From NCBI RefSeq assembly GCF_900102925.1, contig NZ_FNKI01000001.1, positions 1,468,713 to 1,532,712 of the forward strand: a stretch of DNA of 64,000 nt, given 5' to 3'. The notes under the pieces were generated by a model, which was not told where the DNA came from, did no database searches, and saw nothing but the letters and a program-made list of their open reading frames with translations. Below are positions 10,497 to 19,153 of this stretch, in pieces. The stretch comes from Flagellimonas zhangzhouensis (GTDB taxonomy: Bacteria > Bacteroidota > Bacteroidia > Flavobacteriales > Flavobacteriaceae). Made by a program: the position numbers and the translations under genes. Position 1 is the first letter of the stretch. Every line of letters starts with the position of its first letter.

Positions 10497-11828
10497 ATGG
10501 AACAGGGTAATTATTCAGTTGGGTTGGATATTGGAACTACCAAGATCGTAGCGATCATCGGTAGGGAAAATGAGTATGGAAAAATAGAAATATTGGGCAC
10601 TGGAAAATCCAAAAGTCTCGGTGTGCACCGAGGAGTGGTCAATAATATCACCCAGACCATTTCTTCCATTCAACAAGCCGTGGAACAGGCAGAGTTAAAC
10701 TCAGGTCTTAAAATTGGATCTGTGGTTGTGGGTATTGCCGGTCAACACATCCGTAGCCTACATCATAGCGATTATATTACGCGTCCCAACTCAGAGGAGG
10801 TAATAGATGGAGAGGATTTAGACAAATTGTGCAACCAAGTGTACAAATTAGTGATGCTTCCCGGTGAGGAAATCATTCATGTATTGCCACAGGAATACAA
10901 AGTGGACGGACAAACTGAAATTAAAGAACCTGTTGGAATGTACGGCGGACGTTTGGAAGCCAATTTCCATGTGGTGGTTGGTCAGGTTTCATCCATCAAA
11001 AATATTGGTCGTTGCATTAAAAGTGCAGGATTGGATCTTGGGAATATCACCTTGGAACCATTGGCCTCTGCTGATGCTGTTTTGAGCCAAGAAGAAAAAG
11101 AAGCTGGTGTTGCCCTTATCGATATAGGGGGTGGAACTACTGATTTGGCCATTTTCAAGGACGGGATTATCCGTCATACCTCCGTGATTCCTTTCGGGGG
11201 TAACGTAATTACAGAAGACATTAAAGAGGGCTGCTCGATTATTGAGAAGCAAGCCGAGCTTTTGAAGATAAAATTCGGTTCTGCTTGGCCAGGTGAGAAC
11301 AAGGATAATGAAATTGTTTCCATTCCTGGACTTCGTGGTCGTGAGCCAAAAGAAATCACGCTTAAAAATCTTTCCAAGATTATTCACGCTAGAGTAGTGG
11401 AAATTGTGGAGCAAGTGTACGTGGAAATCAAAAATTACGGACACGAAGAGCAAAAGAAAAAATTGATTGCTGGAATTGTGCTTACCGGTGGTGGTAGCCA
11501 ATTGAAGCATTTAAAGCAGTTGGTGGAATACATTACTGGAATGGACACCAGAATTGGATATCCAAACGAGCATTTGGCCGGGGATTCCGATGAAGAAGTG
11601 GCCAGTCCGTTGTACGCTACCGCTGTTGGATTATTGATGAATTCCTTGGAGGCCAAGAAAAAGAGCTTGGGGCTTCATCAAGAGAACACCTTGGTCGAAG
11701 AAGAGGTGTTGGTGGAACAAGAACAAGAAATGGGAGCTAAGGCAACTGTGACGTCCCATGGTGACAGAAAATCAATTTTCGATAAGTGGTCTGAGAAGTT
11801 GAAAGACTTTTTGGACAACGCAGAATAA
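10497..11828 (+). CDS. ftsA: Cell division protein FtsA (actin-like membrane tether of FtsZ)
   Basis: Actin/HSP70-fold ATPase, 443 residues, that links the Z ring to the membrane. The phosphate-1 motif is GLDIGTTKIVAIIG near the N-terminus, the phosphate-2 motif is DIGGGTTDLAIF around 205-217, and the adenosine motif is TGGGSQL. The C-terminus (KSIFDKWSEKLKDFL) looks like the amphipathic membrane-targeting helix known in FtsA, reached through an acidic linker rich in Glu and Val. It is followed 26 bp later by ftsZ. Confidence 0.95.
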   Translation: MEQGNYSVGLDIGTTKIVAIIGRENEYGKIEILGTGKSKSLGVHRGVVNNITQTISSIQQAVEQAELNSGLKIGSVVVGIAGQHIRSLHHSDYITRPNSEEVIDGEDLDKLCNQVYKLVMLPGEEIIHVLPQEYKVDGQTEIKEPVGMYGGRLEANFHVVVGQVSSIKNIGRCIKSAGLDLGNITLEPLASADAVLSQEEKEAGVALIDIGGGTTDLAIFKDGIIRHTSVIPFGGNVITEDIKEGCSIIEKQAELLKIKFGSAWPGENKDNEIVSIPGLRGREPKEITLKNLSKIIHARVVEIVEQVYVEIKNYGHEEQKKKLIAGIVLTGGGSQLKHLKQLVEYITGMDTRIGYPNEHLAGDSDEEVASPLYATAVGLLMNSLEAKKKSLGLHQENTLVEEEVLVEQEQEMGAKATVTSHGDRKSIFDKWSEKLKDFLDNAE

Positions 11829-11854
11829 TAAACCCCATAAGAAACACAACCGTT

Positions 11855-13831
11855 ATGAGTAAGAACACTGAATTTGATAACATCGCTTTTGATTTGCCCA
11901 AGAACAAGAGCAACGTAATTAAAGTTATTGGCGTTGGAGGTGGAGGTAGCAATGCTATCAACCACATGTTCCAAGCTGGTATCAATGGAGTGGATTTTGT
12001 AATCTGCAACACGGATGCACAAGCCTTGCAGAACAGTTCCGTGCCTAATAAAATACAATTGGGCGTTTCGTTGACAGAAGGTTTAGGTGCTGGTGCCAAT
12101 CCAGAAGTAGGAGAGCAAGCAGCTTTGGAAAGTATGGAAGATCTTAAATCCATGTTGGGACAAAACACCAAAATGGCTTTTATTACCGCTGGAATGGGTG
12201 GTGGTACAGGTACGGGAGCAGCTCCTGTTATTGCCAAATTGGCCAAGGAAATGGATGTGCTTACGGTGGGAATTGTGACCATGCCTTTCCAGTTCGAAGG
12301 AGCCATGCGTAACAAACAAGCTCAAACGGGAATTGAAAAATTGCGTGCCAATGTAGATTCACTCATTGTCATCAACAACAATAAATTAAGAGAAGTTTAC
12401 GGTAATCTTGGGTTTAAGGCCGGTTTCTCTAAAGCTGATGAAGTATTGGCCACTGCAGCAAGGGGTATTGCAGAGGTAATTACGCATCACTATACACAAA
12501 ACATTGACCTTAGGGATGCCAAAACGGTGCTTTCCAATAGTGGTACCGCCATTATGGGATCAGCGGCTGCATCCGGCTCTTCAAGAGCTACCGAGGCCAT
12601 TATGAAAGCTTTGGATTCTCCTTTATTGAATGATAACAAAATACAAGGCGCCAAAAATGTATTGTTGTTGATCGTATCCGGTTCCCAAGAAATCACTATT
12701 GATGAAATCGGTGAAATCAACGATCATATCCAAATCGAGGCAGGTCACGGAGCCAACATCATTATGGGGGTTGGTGAAGATGATAACCTTGGTGAAGCTA
12801 TTGCTGTAACGGTTATTGCTACGGGATTTAATGTGGATCAACAAGACAATATTGTAAACACCGAGTCCAAAAAGGTATTTTATACTCTGGAAGATGAGCA
12901 AACTGCTCAACAAGATTTAACACCAGAAGCTACCGCGGTTCAAGAAGTGCAAGTTGAAAGAACTCCAGAACCTGAACCAGAGCCAGAACCAAAGATTGTA
13001 AAGCATACATTGGAAATGGTTGAGGAACAGGAAGCGCCTGCTCCAGCTCCAAAAGATCCAGATTTGATTCCGACCACCAATTACATCAGAAACTTTAATG
13101 TGTTTTATGAAGAGGTGTTGGTGGAACCAACCAAGGAAGATGACTTCATCATAATTGAAGCCAAAAGTATCTTGAATAACATTGAGGTGGTTGATGCCGA
13201 AGAAGTAGCTTCACAGTCCAATGAGGATCAATTTACTTTGAGTTTCGACATGCCTTTAAATCAAAAAGAAGAGGTAGAGGAAGAAGAAAAGGAACTTACG
13301 GTAACCTTTAATTTGGATGACGGTATCGGAGATGTAAAAGTGAACGAATATGTTGAAGTAAACCCTGTTCTTGAATACAATAAAGAGGGCGAAACTCGCT
13401 ACAACTTGGAAGAATACATGGAGTTGGAGAATAAATTGACTGGCGCAAAGTCAATGGCAGAAACCCATGAACCAAAGTTGGTGGAGAATGAGCTTGTTTT
13501 TGAAAAGAAGACCGTAAAAGTTGAGGAGAAGAAGGAGCAGCAAGAGGAAACTTCTGCTAGTTTGGATCCGATGAACAGTTCTATCAGTGATATTTTAAGA
13601 GATAGAGCGGATGAAAGAAGGAGAAAGTTGAAAAATTTCAACTACAAGTTTCAAAATAATAGAAACAGTATAGACGAAATAGAAAAGGAGCCTGCGTACA
13701 AACGTCAAGGGGTAGACCTTAACGATGTGCCCAAGGAACAAAAGGTGTCAAGAACCACTTTAAGTGAAGATAGCAATGATGATCTTCAACTGCGTTCCAA
13801 CAACTCTTTTTTGCATGATAATGTTGATTAG
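11855..13831 (+). CDS. ftsZ: Cell division protein FtsZ with very long C-terminal linker
   Basis: Tubulin-like GTPase that forms the Z ring; 658 residues against about 380-400 in most bacteria. The GTP-binding core is complete: GGGGSNA near 28-34 and the tubulin signature GGGTGTG at 115-121. The core ends near residue 330. The remaining 325 residues or so are rich in Glu, Pro, Val and Lys, look disordered, and end in a short conserved-looking tail (LRSNNSFLHDNVD) likely to bind FtsA. Long linkers of this kind are common in Bacteroidota. The gene closes the dcw operon and is followed by a terminator at 13870-13905. Confidence 0.96.
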   Translation: MSKNTEFDNIAFDLPKNKSNVIKVIGVGGGGSNAINHMFQAGINGVDFVICNTDAQALQNSSVPNKIQLGVSLTEGLGAGANPEVGEQAALESMEDLKSMLGQNTKMAFITAGMGGGTGTGAAPVIAKLAKEMDVLTVGIVTMPFQFEGAMRNKQAQTGIEKLRANVDSLIVINNNKLREVYGNLGFKAGFSKADEVLATAARGIAEVITHHYTQNIDLRDAKTVLSNSGTAIMGSAAASGSSRATEAIMKALDSPLLNDNKIQGAKNVLLLIVSGSQEITIDEIGEINDHIQIEAGHGANIIMGVGEDDNLGEAIAVTVIATGFNVDQQDNIVNTESKKVFYTLEDEQTAQQDLTPEATAVQEVQVERTPEPEPEPEPKIVKHTLEMVEEQEAPAPAPKDPDLIPTTNYIRNFNVFYEEVLVEPTKEDDFIIIEAKSILNNIEVVDAEEVASQSNEDQFTLSFDMPLNQKEEVEEEEKELTVTFNLDDGIGDVKVNEYVEVNPVLEYNKEGETRYNLEEYMELENKLTGAKSMAETHEPKLVENELVFEKKTVKVEEKKEQQEETSASLDPMNSSISDILRDRADERRRKLKNFNYKFQNNRNSIDEIEKEPAYKRQGVDLNDVPKEQKVSRTTLSEDSNDDLQLRSNNSFLHDNVD

Positions 13832-13869
13832 TAGTGTACATTAACATCCATTGATTTAGTGGAAAGCAT

Positions 13870-13905
13870 AAACCCGAAAGTTCGTTTTCTTTCGGGTTTA
13901 TTTTT
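13870..13905 (+). terminator. Rho-independent terminator after ftsZ
   Basis: The arms AAACCCGAAAG (13870-13880) and CTTTCGGGTTT (13889-13899) form an 11-bp perfect stem with an 8-nt loop, followed by a T-rich run. This ends the dcw operon and separates it from the yqeY-type gene. Confidence 0.85.
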
Positions 13906-13913
13906 TATCTTCG
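13906..13913 (+). promoter_or_regulatory. Probable -7 element (TATCTTCG) for the YqeY-type gene
   Basis: TATCTTCG matches the Bacteroidota -7 consensus TAnnTTTG at all but one base. It lies 19 bp before the ATG at 13933, directly after the ftsZ terminator. No clear -33 element is seen. Confidence 0.5.
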
Positions 13914-13932
13914 CAACCCTAAAATCAAACAA

Positions 13933-14382
13933 ATGGGACTGCAAGAAAAGGTAATGACAGAAATGAAAGCCGCAATGAAGGCAAAGGATACCGTTGCCTT
14001 AGAATCGTTGCGAGCCATTAAGTCTGCCATATTATTGGCAAAAACAGAAAAAGTAGGTACAGAACTTTCCGAAGAAGATGAAGTAAAGTTGGTTCAGAAA
14101 TTGGTAAAGCAACGTAAGGACAGTGCCGCTATTTTTACAGAACAAGGCCGTGATGATTTGGCAGAGCCAGAATTGGCCCAAGTTGCGGTGATTGAAAAGT
14201 TTTTACCCGAGCAATTGACCGAGGAAGAAATTGAAAAAGTGGTCGTTCAGACCATTGATAGTGTTGGAGCCTCGGGAATGCAGGATATGGGCAAGGTAAT
14301 GGGTATTGTTTCCAAGGAATTGGCAGGACAGGCCGATGGAAAAACCATTTCTACCATTGTAAAAGCAAAGCTTAGCTCATAA
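13933..14382 (+). CDS. GatB/YqeY domain-containing protein
   Basis: A 149-residue, highly charged helical protein of the YqeY family, which shares its fold with the tRNA-binding tail of the GatB amidotransferase subunit. The whole length fits the family (about 150 residues), including the central QRKDSAAIF region and a C-terminal MGKVMG segment. The cellular role of YqeY is not settled; an involvement in tRNA-dependent amidation or tRNA handling is inferred from the GatB link only. It has its own promoter after the dcw terminator. Confidence 0.85.
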   Translation: MGLQEKVMTEMKAAMKAKDTVALESLRAIKSAILLAKTEKVGTELSEEDEVKLVQKLVKQRKDSAAIFTEQGRDDLAEPELAQVAVIEKFLPEQLTEEEIEKVVVQTIDSVGASGMQDMGKVMGIVSKELAGQADGKTISTIVKAKLSS

Positions 14383-14402
14383 AACATATAATTGGCCCAG
14401 TA

Positions 14403-14423
14403 CCTGCCCGTCCGTTAGGCGGG
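14403..14423. repeat. Hairpin insert 1 (CCTGCC...GGCGGG) in the tRNA pseudogene
   Basis: A 21-nt insert beginning CCTGCC and ending GGCGGG, which can pair over 6 bp including one G-T pair. It sits at a TA^G site in the D arm. It is related in its ends and stem sequence to the insert at 14437-14455. Confidence 0.75.
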
Positions 14424-14436
14424 GTTCAACTGGATA

Positions 14437-14455
14437 CCTGCCAGCCGCAGGCAGG
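14437..14455. repeat. Hairpin insert 2 (CCTGCC...GGCAGG) in the tRNA pseudogene
   Basis: A 19-nt insert with a perfect 6-bp stem CCTGCC/GGCAGG and a 7-nt loop. Like insert 1 it interrupts a TA^G sequence that is intact in the functional tRNA downstream. Confidence 0.75.
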
Positions 14456-14525
14456 GAATATCAGATTTCGGTTCTGATAGCAAATTGAAAGAATTGGAAT
14501 GCTCTTTTTATAAGAGTTAATTAAT

Positions 14526-14599
14526 GGCCCAGTAGTTCAACTGGATAGAATATCAGATTTCGGCTCTGAGGGTTGGGGGTTCGAATCCTCCCTGGGTCA
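14526..14599 (+). tRNA. tRNA-Arg (anticodon TCG)
   Basis: A 74-nt cloverleaf. The acceptor stem is GGCCCAG/CTGGGTC with one G-T pair, the D stem GTTC/GAAT, the anticodon stem TCAGA/TCTGA with loop TTTCGGC (anticodon TCG, codon CGA), the variable region is 5 nt, and the T stem is GGGGG/CCTCC around TTCGAAT. The discriminator is A and CCA is not encoded. It is followed by a terminator at 14616-14648. The partial copy at 14394-14477 lies about 50 bp upstream. Confidence 0.92.
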
Positions 14600-14615
14600 C
14601 TTAAGAACTTATATT

Positions 14616-14648
14616 AAAAGCCCGAAAGCAATTTGCTTTCGGGCTTTT
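14616..14648 (+). terminator. Rho-independent terminator after tRNA-Arg
   Basis: The arms AAAAGCCCGAAAGC and GCTTTCGGGCTTTT form a perfect 14-bp stem with a 5-nt loop. It lies 17 bp after the tRNA. Confidence 0.88.
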
Positions 14649-14797
14649 AAGTATTCATAAATATAACACTCGGTCAAAATGTGTTAAAAACCCCAAATAA
14701 AGGCAGCTACTTAATGGTTTACAAGCATTTGATAAATCTTCTCCTGAAATTTTAATTATTTTCATAGGGCATAAAATAAATTATCAAACTATTTCAT

Positions 14798-16417
14798 ATG
14801 AAAATTAAATCGAGTTTGCTATTCGCGATAGCATTGGTGTGTCTGTTTCCAAAACTGCATGCCCAAATTGAACTTCAAACAGGTAAAGATGTTGCCGTTA
14901 CAGATACAGAATCTGGTAAGGTCCGTGGCTTTATTCGAAACGGAATTTATACCTATAAGGGGATTCCCTACGCAAAGGCTGAGCGATTTATGGCGCCCAC
15001 TAAAGTGGATGCTTGGGAAGGAGTTCGTAGCTCAACGATGTATGGTCCCGTAGCTCCGTTATTGACTCCGACTACTTCAGTAATGGATGAGTCCGAATTT
15101 GTGTTCGACCACGATTGGGGATATACTAGCGAGGATTGTCTTCGTATTAATGTTTGGACACCTAACACAGATCAAAAGAAAAGACCTGTGCTATTCTGGA
15201 TTCATGGTGGTGGTTACACTGCAGGTTCCAGTCAAGAATTGCCATCCTATGATGGTGAGAATTTGAGTAAAAAAGGGGATGTGGTGGTAGTGTCCATCAA
15301 TCATCGATTAAACGTGCTTGGTTTCTTGGATTTATCCGCTTATGGAGAAAAGTATAAAACTTCAGCTAACAACAGTATTTTGGATATCGTTGCTGCTTTG
15401 GAATGGGTGAAAGCTAATATTTCCAACTTTGGTGGAGACCCAAACAATGTCACCATTTTTGGTCAATCAGGAGGTGGAGCCAAAGTGAACAATTTAATGG
15501 CCATGCCCAAAGCCAAGGGACTATTTCATAAAGCCATCAACCAAAGCGGGGCTATGCGTTCCAATATGTTGGAAAAGGAAGTTACGCAAGAAATTGGTAC
15601 GGAAGTATTGAATCAATTAGGTTTATCAGCTGACCAAGTGGATCAATTGCAAACCATCCCATTTGAACAATTAAGCGCAGCAAGTTCAAAGGCGTTGCAA
15701 GTGGTTGGTGAAAAAATGAAAGCGGAAGGAAAACCAGTTATCGGTATGGGTTCCTTGAATTGGGGCCCAAGTCATGACGGTAATGTTTTTCCATATCAAT
15801 TGCTTTCGGATGAGGCTTTCGAATTGTCCAAAGACATCCCGCTTCTGATCGGGACCACTAAAAATGAGTTTACTCCATTTGCCAACGGTCGCTTTTTTAA
15901 TGCTTCGGAAGAGGAAATCATGGCACATATCAAAAATACCTACAAGGACAAAGCTGATGATTATTTGGCGGCGGTTAAAAAGGCATATCCTAACGATACC
16001 AAACCATCAGATCTGTTGGACATAGATGCCATGTTCCGTCCAGGTGCCGTTTTTCAAGCCAACAGAAAATCTGCATTAAAAGGTGGTGCTCCAGTATATA
16101 TGTATTTGTTTACTTGGCAATCACCCGTGTTTGATGGGAAATACAAGTCATTGCACTGTATGGAACTCCCATTTGTTTTTGATAATATTGAAAGAGCCGT
16201 TCAAATGACAGGCGGTGGAGAAAAGGCACATATTTTGGCTCATAAAATGAGTCAAGCTTGGATCAATTTTGCGAAAACTGGTGATCCAAATCATGATGCT
16301 TTGCCAGTGTGGCCCGTTTACAATGCCACGGATACGCACACTATGTTTTTAGATGAAGAATGCTTTGTTTCCCCTCAAAGGGATAAGGAATTTTTAAAAT
16401 TGGTAACAGGTTCTTAA
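14798..16417 (+). CDS. Secreted type B carboxylesterase (alpha/beta hydrolase)
   Basis: A 539-residue serine esterase of the carboxylesterase/cholinesterase family. A signal peptide (about residues 1-22, ending LHA-Q) sends it to the periplasm or beyond. The family signature EDCLRINVW is at 112-120 and the oxyanion HGGG at 136-139. The catalytic triad should be Ser224 in GQSGG (GESAG in most relatives), Glu356 and His452. The length fits the family. It stands alone, between the tRNA and a terminator at 16442-16475. The natural substrate cannot be read from sequence; ester hydrolysis of small or plant-type esters is likely. Confidence 0.9.
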   Translation: MKIKSSLLFAIALVCLFPKLHAQIELQTGKDVAVTDTESGKVRGFIRNGIYTYKGIPYAKAERFMAPTKVDAWEGVRSSTMYGPVAPLLTPTTSVMDESEFVFDHDWGYTSEDCLRINVWTPNTDQKKRPVLFWIHGGGYTAGSSQELPSYDGENLSKKGDVVVVSINHRLNVLGFLDLSAYGEKYKTSANNSILDIVAALEWVKANISNFGGDPNNVTIFGQSGGGAKVNNLMAMPKAKGLFHKAINQSGAMRSNMLEKEVTQEIGTEVLNQLGLSADQVDQLQTIPFEQLSAASSKALQVVGEKMKAEGKPVIGMGSLNWGPSHDGNVFPYQLLSDEAFELSKDIPLLIGTTKNEFTPFANGRFFNASEEEIMAHIKNTYKDKADDYLAAVKKAYPNDTKPSDLLDIDAMFRPGAVFQANRKSALKGGAPVYMYLFTWQSPVFDGKYKSLHCMELPFVFDNIERAVQMTGGGEKAHILAHKMSQAWINFAKTGDPNHDALPVWPVYNATDTHTMFLDEECFVSPQRDKEFLKLVTGS

Positions 16418-16441
16418 AGTTGATTTTATACCTAAAATATA

Positions 16442-16478
16442 AAAAGCGTGTCCCTATTGGAGTACGCTTTTTTTTTTG
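16442..16478 (+). terminator. Rho-independent terminator after the carboxylesterase
   Basis: AAAAGCGT and ACGCTTTT pair, continued inward by TCC/GGA with a small bulge, and are followed by a run of ten or more T. Confidence 0.8.
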
Positions 16479-16536
16479 CTTTTATAAATAAATGACCATG
16501 TACCTCGTACTTAAAAAGAACTACGTTTTTAAAAGA

Positions 16537-18936
16537 TTAAGCTACTTTCTCACTGTGTTTTGCAAAGCAGTGTTTGTTGATTTTGGAGAACAATAATGGC
16601 CCATTAACAGGCTTGGTGACCAAATCATTAGCGCCAAGTTCAAATATTTTCTTGCGGGTTGCACTGGTATTGTCAGCGGTAAGGACAATTATGGGGATGT
16701 CTGATGGACATTGCGCATTTCCACTTCTAATAATGGAAGTGGTTTCAAAACCGTCCATTTCGGGCATTTGTAAATCCATTAAAATGAAATCGAAAGATTT
16801 GGTCTTCAGTATTTCCAATGCTTCTTTGCCATGGTTTGCGATAATTAGGTTTACATCTCCCCAGTTCTTTTTGAACAGTAATTTTACCACGGTTTGGTTC
16901 ATCTTATTGTCCTCAACCAAAAGGACATTAGTTGTCCCCAATTTTTTATCGAAAGACGGTATAATTTGTGCCTCATTTACAAGTGCAATATCCTCGTCAA
17001 TTTCAAAACTTAAGTTTAGTTCACAAATAGTTCCTTGTTGGTGATTATTTCTGAATTGGACATCGCCATTCTGCAAATCAACATAGGTTTTTACAATATA
17101 GAGTCCCAATCCCAATCCACTGAACTCTCGTTTATCCCTAAAGGATTTCTTTGTGAAAGATTCGAATATAGTACTCATTTTTTCTTTCGAAATGCCAATT
17201 CCAGTATCACTTATGGTGAAAGAAATGGTGGCCTTACCATTGATTTTTTTGCAATCTATTTGTGTGTACACACCACCTTGATTGGTAAACTTAATGGCAT
17301 TGTCCAAAATATGGTTGAGAATTTGTACTAGTTTACCCTTGTCTCCTACAATTCTTGCGGGTAGCTTATCTGAAATGGTGGAAGCAAACGCCAGATCTTT
17401 GGATATCGCTTTTCTCTCTTGGGTATTTAGCACCCTGTTCAAGGTGGATTTTAAATCGAAAGGAATCTCTTTAAGTTCTTGATCTCCTTTTTCTATTACC
17501 GTAAAATCAAGAATATCCTCAATATAACCCAATAGATTTTTCGAGGAGCCAAGGATCATCTTGCATTTTTCTTCCAGATTTTCTTCCTCTTTATTTTCTT
17601 GTAATGATGTGGCAACACCCATAATTAAATTAAGTGGTGTCCTAAGTTCATGACTGATGTTGGACAGAAAGGACGATTTAATTTCGTTCATGTCTTCTGC
17701 CCTTTGGAGTGCCAATAATTGATTGTGTTCATTTTCCATTCGGAGGTTACGGATTCTATTGCTCATGGATATGGATAAAAAGATAATCTCCAACCCAATA
17801 CCGAACTTAGTTCCATTACTCGTAAAAAATGAATTTTCTATGGTATTGAAATTATTAAGGATAAAGACCACAAAACCAGAAATTAGAAAAGTGACACCAA
17901 TAATAAAATAGATATCCACCTTTTCCTTTTTAACCTTTAAAGTTACTATGGCACTGATCATGTGGATCAAAACCAAAATACCAATGGCGTTGGCGTATGG
18001 ATAGCAACTTTTAAATAAACTTGGGACAGCAGCTAAAATTAAGGTGCCAATTATAATCCCAGCACTAATGGCCTTGTTGGCAACATGCAATACGGGGCTG
18101 TTTTTTTTTAGGTTTAGGAAGATGTCTCCATATTTCCCAAAAAAGAACAAGGAAATAAAAGCGGTAAGTAAAACTGCTCTATCAGACAACCAACCTCCTT
18201 GGGGCGTAAAATATTGATGAAAAAAACCATCCAATGAAAACTGCATCAATGCTATAAAAAGCACGTATAGGGCATAGTAAATAAAAGCTCTGTCCTTTAA
18301 GGCAAAAAAGAAGAACAGATAGATAATACTCGCCAATATCAAAATACCATAAAAGAACCCATAGAAAACCTGTTCTTTATAAGTAAGCCTAAAAAAGCTA
18401 TTCTCAGAATAAAGGTTCATGGGAAGCATCACAACTTCGCCATCACTTTTAAGATGAATATAAGCCTGTAGTTTTTGATTTGGCTCCAGTGCTATGTCAA
18501 AAATTGATTTTCTATGCTGAATAGTTTTTTCGGCAAAGGGTATTTTATCACCACTATATTGTTTCTGCACCTCACCTGTAGCATCAATCAGGTATAGGTT
18601 TACTATATCCGTTATGGGTCTTGCAGTTTCCAAATAGTACTGGGAATACTTATCGGTAGGATTCTCCAAAGTGAAAGACATCCAATAATGATCATTGGTA
18701 AAACCCAAGTTTTCCTTTAAACTGGAAAGTGGAACAAAATTGAGGTTAGGATTGTTCCTTATTTCTTCGAAACTATAGTCCTCTTGCCCCGCTAAAAATA
18801 CCGAGGTTTTTGAACGAAGTGAAATAGCATCAGAACCAAGATCACTCTCATTAAATTGAGCATTGGAAACAAATGAAAATAACAATAAAAGGGCATTAAG
18901 CCATGCAATAGAGGTTGGGGGAATTATAAAGCGCAT
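16537..18936 (-). CDS. Hybrid sensor histidine kinase with 7TMR-DISM sensor and C-terminal receiver
   Basis: A 799-residue membrane signalling protein. In order: signal peptide (1-26), a periplasmic 7TMR-DISMED2-like beta domain (about 30-180), seven transmembrane segments of 7TMR-DISM type (about 187-392), a short coiled stretch, HisKA with phospho-accepting His429 in SHELRTP, HATPase with N box (NHILDNAIKF), G1 (DTGIGIS) and G2 (GLGLGLYIV), and a receiver domain (about 669-790) with Asp721 in LMDLQMPEMDG and Lys775. All key residues are present, so it should be active. No separate response regulator or HPt gene is near, so the output partner is unknown. 7TMR-DISM sensors are thought to bind carbohydrates. 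Confidence 0.93.
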   Translation of the reverse strand: MRFIIPPTSIAWLNALLLLFSFVSNAQFNESDLGSDAISLRSKTSVFLAGQEDYSFEEIRNNPNLNFVPLSSLKENLGFTNDHYWMSFTLENPTDKYSQYYLETARPITDIVNLYLIDATGEVQKQYSGDKIPFAEKTIQHRKSIFDIALEPNQKLQAYIHLKSDGEVVMLPMNLYSENSFFRLTYKEQVFYGFFYGILILASIIYLFFFFALKDRAFIYYALYVLFIALMQFSLDGFFHQYFTPQGGWLSDRAVLLTAFISLFFFGKYGDIFLNLKKNSPVLHVANKAISAGIIIGTLILAAVPSLFKSCYPYANAIGILVLIHMISAIVTLKVKKEKVDIYFIIGVTFLISGFVVFILNNFNTIENSFFTSNGTKFGIGLEIIFLSISMSNRIRNLRMENEHNQLLALQRAEDMNEIKSSFLSNISHELRTPLNLIMGVATSLQENKEEENLEEKCKMILGSSKNLLGYIEDILDFTVIEKGDQELKEIPFDLKSTLNRVLNTQERKAISKDLAFASTISDKLPARIVGDKGKLVQILNHILDNAIKFTNQGGVYTQIDCKKINGKATISFTISDTGIGISKEKMSTIFESFTKKSFRDKREFSGLGLGLYIVKTYVDLQNGDVQFRNNHQQGTICELNLSFEIDEDIALVNEAQIIPSFDKKLGTTNVLLVEDNKMNQTVVKLLFKKNWGDVNLIIANHGKEALEILKTKSFDFILMDLQMPEMDGFETTSIIRSGNAQCPSDIPIIVLTADNTSATRKKIFELGANDLVTKPVNGPLLFSKINKHCFAKHSEKVA

Positions 18937-19153
18937 TAAGCAGGTATTATTGAATCCACCTTTTGGGGAAGTGTCATCAAGTTAGTTGGTTTGTTTTAGA
19001 AACGGTGCTTTTGCTTTAATAGTGCACTGAAGTGTCTGGAACTACCATCCTTTAGACGTAATCCAAAAAAATATCGGTGAACAGCAAAAAATGTTGAAAG
19101 GAATCTGCTTTACCTTGGACTAAACAAACCAATACTTTAAAAAATCAATCAAA

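Larger units (their letters stand above)
14394..14477 (+). pseudogene. Broken tRNA-Arg copy with two hairpin insertions
   Basis: With two inserts removed, this segment equals the first 44 nt or so of the intact tRNA-Arg at 14526-14599, differing at one base (T for C at the end of the anticodon loop). Insert 1 (14403-14423, 21 nt) sits between tRNA positions 9 and 10. Insert 2 (14437-14455, 19 nt) sits between positions 21 and 22. After the anticodon stem (14477) the match is lost, so the variable arm, T arm and 3' acceptor strand are missing. It cannot make a functional tRNA. Confidence 0.85.

Noticed and set aside
11737..12315. 192-codon open frame antisense to ftsA/ftsZ
   Set aside because: It overlaps the most conserved part of ftsZ and spans two genes; its proline- and serine-rich product is what the opposite strand of ftsZ would give.
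14394..14520. A second functional tRNA or an integrase attachment duplication
   Set aside because: The T arm and 3' acceptor strand are missing, and integrative elements normally duplicate the 3' end of a tRNA, while here the 5' part is copied; no integrase is present.
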